DNA of 64,000 nt from the NCBI GenBank assembly GCA_964007475.1, contig OZ023275.1:10519829-10583828 (forward strand). Direction: 5' to 3'. The notes beneath the pieces were generated by a model. That model searched no databases. It had not been told where the DNA came from and saw only the letters and a list, made by a program, of their open reading frames with translations. The translations under genes were made by a program, and so were the position numbers. Below are positions 60,902 to 64,000 of this stretch, in pieces; position 1 is the first letter of the stretch; the number at the start of each line of letters is the position of its first letter. The stretch is from Hybos culiciformis. Lineage: Eukaryota > Arthropoda > Insecta > Diptera > Hybotidae.

Positions 60902-62415
60902 GCTATTAAACGACTGAAATTGGCCTCGTTTATTAGCTTGTAAGCATTTTAGCGGATCTACAGATTGGTACTTATCTACTTTATTGGGTTTTATTTTTAT
61001 TTTTCATAGATATTGCACTCAAAAAATATGCAACAAAATTTATTATTATTTAGGTATTTACTTACTTAGGTATACATTTTTTTAATAATAATTAATGAAC
61101 GCATTATCTTAAGTAAAAACATTACAACATAACATTGCCTGAAAAATAAAGTCTTTGAAGTGACATTTAGTTTATTATGTATGTTATTTAAATAATAATC
61201 ATTAAATGGTTTATTATTTATATTAGTAATAACCGAGGTAATGACAATAAGATAAGTAGGTTTGGAGGTAGGTTTTCACATTAAAAAAAAGTGACTACCT
61301 ACTTATGGCATTCAAAGCATATCAGAAATTAGACACTTATGAACTTAACTAAGTAAATAATAAAGTATTTAAATTATTTAAAAATTCACTTGTAATTTTA
61401 ATAATTCCATCTTATAAAACCTTCTATTTAATTTATTTCTATTTAATTACTACTACTTTTTCCATCTTATTAAAATTAGAATTGCGGGATATGTTATATG
61501 ATTGAACCGAAAAATGAACTTTAATGTTATACAAAATTTACATGTACTTAAGTGTGTATAGGTCGAGTTAAAGGTAACTAAAATAAAACCAAAATTCAAG
61601 ATAATTTTTTTTGAAAATAAATATAAAAGTACCTATATACATAATGTAAGTAAATGTTGAAAAAAATAAAATAAAATTATATCTAATAATATTTAGCAAT
61701 TTATAGTTAAGTAAACTATACATTGAAAACATAAAAGATGTACGAAAATAAATTCTTTTCGTCTTGTACCCTAAATTTTTATTTTTAACATAAATCTATT
61801 TTTAGATATTTTTTTCTTTTGATTTAGACAAATAGTCTAGAATTTCAAAGGGAAGAAAAACAGAATATATTAACTTTATTCCGCTAAGCAACAGACATAA
61901 TCGACGAGAAAATACTTTTGACGATATAATTTGGGTATAATGAAATAAGTTAGTATGCTGACAATGTAGTGGCGAACATTATAAAAACTCGATAAACAAA
62001 GATTTTAAATAATTTTTAGAATTGGCAGCTATCTTTGAACATTTTTATAAATATAAATATAATTACCCATAATCAGCTTCATAACTAGTTTACTTACCTA
62101 CCCATCATTTGAACTAAACACAAATTCGTATTAAGTATTTTACCGAAAATACTTTTTGCCTAAATATTAAGATTTGACTAAGTACTTGATAATTATAATT
62201 TCTTATCCCATTCTTATAATTTATCCGAAGTATATTAGTAATAACATCAATCACATTATGATTTACGATCATGAAATTAATTATAAAACAACATTCATTA
62301 TCGTTTTTTAAATTAAGTAAGAAGCGAAATAATTTGATATTGATCATTATTGACTTTATTCCCGAAAGCTATGGGTGCAATGCAAACCAATTTTTCTGCA
62401 CTTGAAATTTTTAAG
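60902..62415. other. No gene found
   Basis: A/T-rich DNA. The 77-codon minus frame at 62114-62347 is low-complexity and not supported as a gene. Confidence 0.45.
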
Positions 62416-62709
62416 CAGACGCCGACGCGATCACATTTTTGGTCGCTGCGCCTTAGCAGCGATATTTTAAATTTTTTGGGGCGGCTGCTAAAAAAAAATT
62501 TTTCAGCGTCGCTGATAATCGCTAAAAAAAAACCGTTAAAAAAAAAAAAAAAAAAAAAATGTTCGCACTGCTTGGTCTTTTTTTTTTTTTTAAACTTATA
62601 TGGCTGCTAGCGATCGCTTTCACCTAAAAAATTTGTCGCTGTTGCTAGGCCAAAAAACGTCGCTGCGTCCCTTGCGGTCGCTGAAAATCTATGATCGCGT
62701 CAAAGTCTG
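62416..62709. mobile_element. Small TIR element rich in GCTGC/CGATCGC
   Basis: Ends are CAGACGCCGACGCGATCA on the left and TGATCGCGTCAAAGTCTG on the right, inverted with three mismatches, enclosing 294 bp. Inside are several GTCGCTG/CAGCGAC words, an A run and a T run. A shared stretch (GCTAGCGATCGCTTTCACCT then TTTGTCGCTG) and the right end (ATCGCGTCGGCGTCTG) recur at about 17264-17320 inside the giant foldback spacer. No target duplication was identified. Confidence 0.6.
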
Positions 62710-63630
62710 GAAATAAGGCGTAAAACATTCAATAACGATTGTCAGTTACTGAGTTACTGATTTAGTTAGGTAATATCCTCGGTAAAATCGTTTATTTTTT
62801 TTTTAAATTATGAACATAAGAACAAAAAACCTAAAACCCTTGTCTACTCATCTTTATAATTGACTTTAAGTTTCAATATTTAGAAAAAAAATTATTAGGT
62901 ATGTGAAGTAACATGTTGCGCAATATACTTATTCATATTAGGAATAAATTCCATTTACGATTCTTATCCAAGTTTTCCAGCAACATGTTGTACCTATGCA
63001 TTTTTATCCTGACTCAGATCCATCCATGTATTTTCAAAATCTAGCAGGCAAAGTAGACTACAATTTTATTTAGAGTTTTAGAAACTTTTTCTTTATAATA
63101 TGTTCAGCTAGTGCAAAATTATAAAGTTTAAGCTAAAACTAGTTTAGTTTTGGTTTCCCCATGCAAAATTTCTTTAGTTAGTTACACCAGTTTAAATTTT
63201 GAGCCTCGGTGTGAGCTAATTGTTATTAATTGTTAAAACTATAAAATAAAAGCGGCAAGCAAGAGTTAAATCAGTTATTTGTATTAAATCACAGCATTAT
63301 CTAGGCTTTAATTGATGTGAAAAGATTTGCAAAAACTGTAAAATTTTTAATTAGACCATCTAATTAGCTAGTAATTAGCTTTAAAATTTTCCATTATCTC
63401 ATCACATTGTTATTTTGTGCAATATTTACCCCTTGCTCTGCTAAATTTTTCTCAATCCAACAGAACATGTCGGTTATTTTAAAAAAATAACTCAGTTCCA
63501 AATTTTTAACCCATTAAACCATTTTTAATTCATTAGCAATTTTATGTTCTGCTCATGTTCTTCTAAATTTATTGACTTATAAATTAATCGTACGCGTACC
63601 TAGCTATTAAAAATTTGTTGCAAAAATAGA
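62710..63630. other. No gene found
   Basis: A/T-rich DNA. CAACATGTTG-like words near 62920 and 62985 form a loose inverted pair. GGAAATAAGGC at 62709-62719 resembles the end of the GAAATAAGGCCGC family, but stands alone. Confidence 0.4.
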
Positions 63631-63634
63631 TGTT

Positions 63635-63905
63635 TGAAAAAATTCGTGGCATAAAAAATTCGTTGCTAGGTTTGGATGATTATAAAAAATTGTTGTTGAT
63701 CTCCCAAAATAAGTACCTACTGTTTAAAATAATTCGTTGCTAGCTTTCACAAATTCTTGTATAGAAAAATTAGTTGCTAGCTATCCCAAATTTGGTTATT
63801 AAGAATCGTGGTTGGGTTTCTATAAAAAACCGTGGTTGGCTTCTCAAAATACTTTGTGGAAAAATTTGTTGCTAACTTTTAGAAATTCTTGTATAGCAAA
63901 AAATA
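63635..63905. repeat. Degenerate ~35-bp tandem repeat
   Basis: About seven diverged units of the type AAAAATTCGTTGCTAGCTTT followed by CACAAATTCTTGTATAG. Variants include AATTGTTGTTGATCTC, AATCGTGGTTGGGTTTC and AACCGTGGTTGGCTTC. The array is irregular and old. Confidence 0.7.
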
Positions 63906-64000
63906 ATCGACTCTGATTCTTAAAAATATTAAAATTTGTGGAATTGCACCGGTTTCATTAACTCAAGAATAAAAAAAAAAATTACAAAATTCGTGGATAT

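Noticed and set aside
62350..62610. 86-codon plus frame
   Set aside because: It crosses the small TIR element and its poly-A and poly-T runs.

Overview
The window is very AT-rich eukaryotic DNA (roughly four fifths A+T by eye), gene-poor and full of repeats. It is most likely an insect, probably a fly. The evidence is a decayed 28S rRNA fragment whose wording is close to the dipteran 28S I recall, an insect-type lipase exon, abundant degenerate microsatellites, and GT-AG exon signals separated by many kilobases. No prokaryotic features, tRNA genes or CRISPR arrays were seen.

Genes. A lipase/phospholipase A1-like reading frame occupies 491-1423 (+). An unrecognised multi-pass membrane protein reading frame lies at 7109-7753 (-), with an unresolved 5' end. 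A candidate first coding exon (5377-5403, +) ends at a strong splice donor and reads in phase into a candidate 35-nt exon (6508-6542). A 30-nt symmetric microexon candidate lies on the minus strand (34730-34759). If the last two signals are real, most of the window is giant intron. Most other open frames of 60-100 codons are chance frames in A/T tracts or lie inside repeats.

Mobile DNA. The dominant structure is a 3.44-kb foldback element (15898-19338). Its near-identical arms of about 1.0-1.2 kb are arrays of ~149-bp units, each carrying a 32-bp palindrome. The spacer holds a GTACAA minisatellite, a fragment of another repeat, and one copy of a nested-hairpin family (GAAATAAGGCCGC) found twice more in the window. 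Four smaller non-autonomous elements have terminal inverted repeats and plausible 8-bp target duplications: 3543-4044, 10664-11274, 22055-22918 and 41153-41635. A hAT transposase relic (15068-15698), a tRNA-like SINE beside a 28S pseudogene (44331-44754), retrotransposon tail fragments (about 32808-33180 and 56600-57340) and several minisatellites complete the picture.

The genes show no obvious functional relation to each other. The theme of the window is fold-back and palindrome-rich non-autonomous DNA elements accumulating in introns or intergenic DNA. All assignments come from reading the sequence; no alignment or database search was run.
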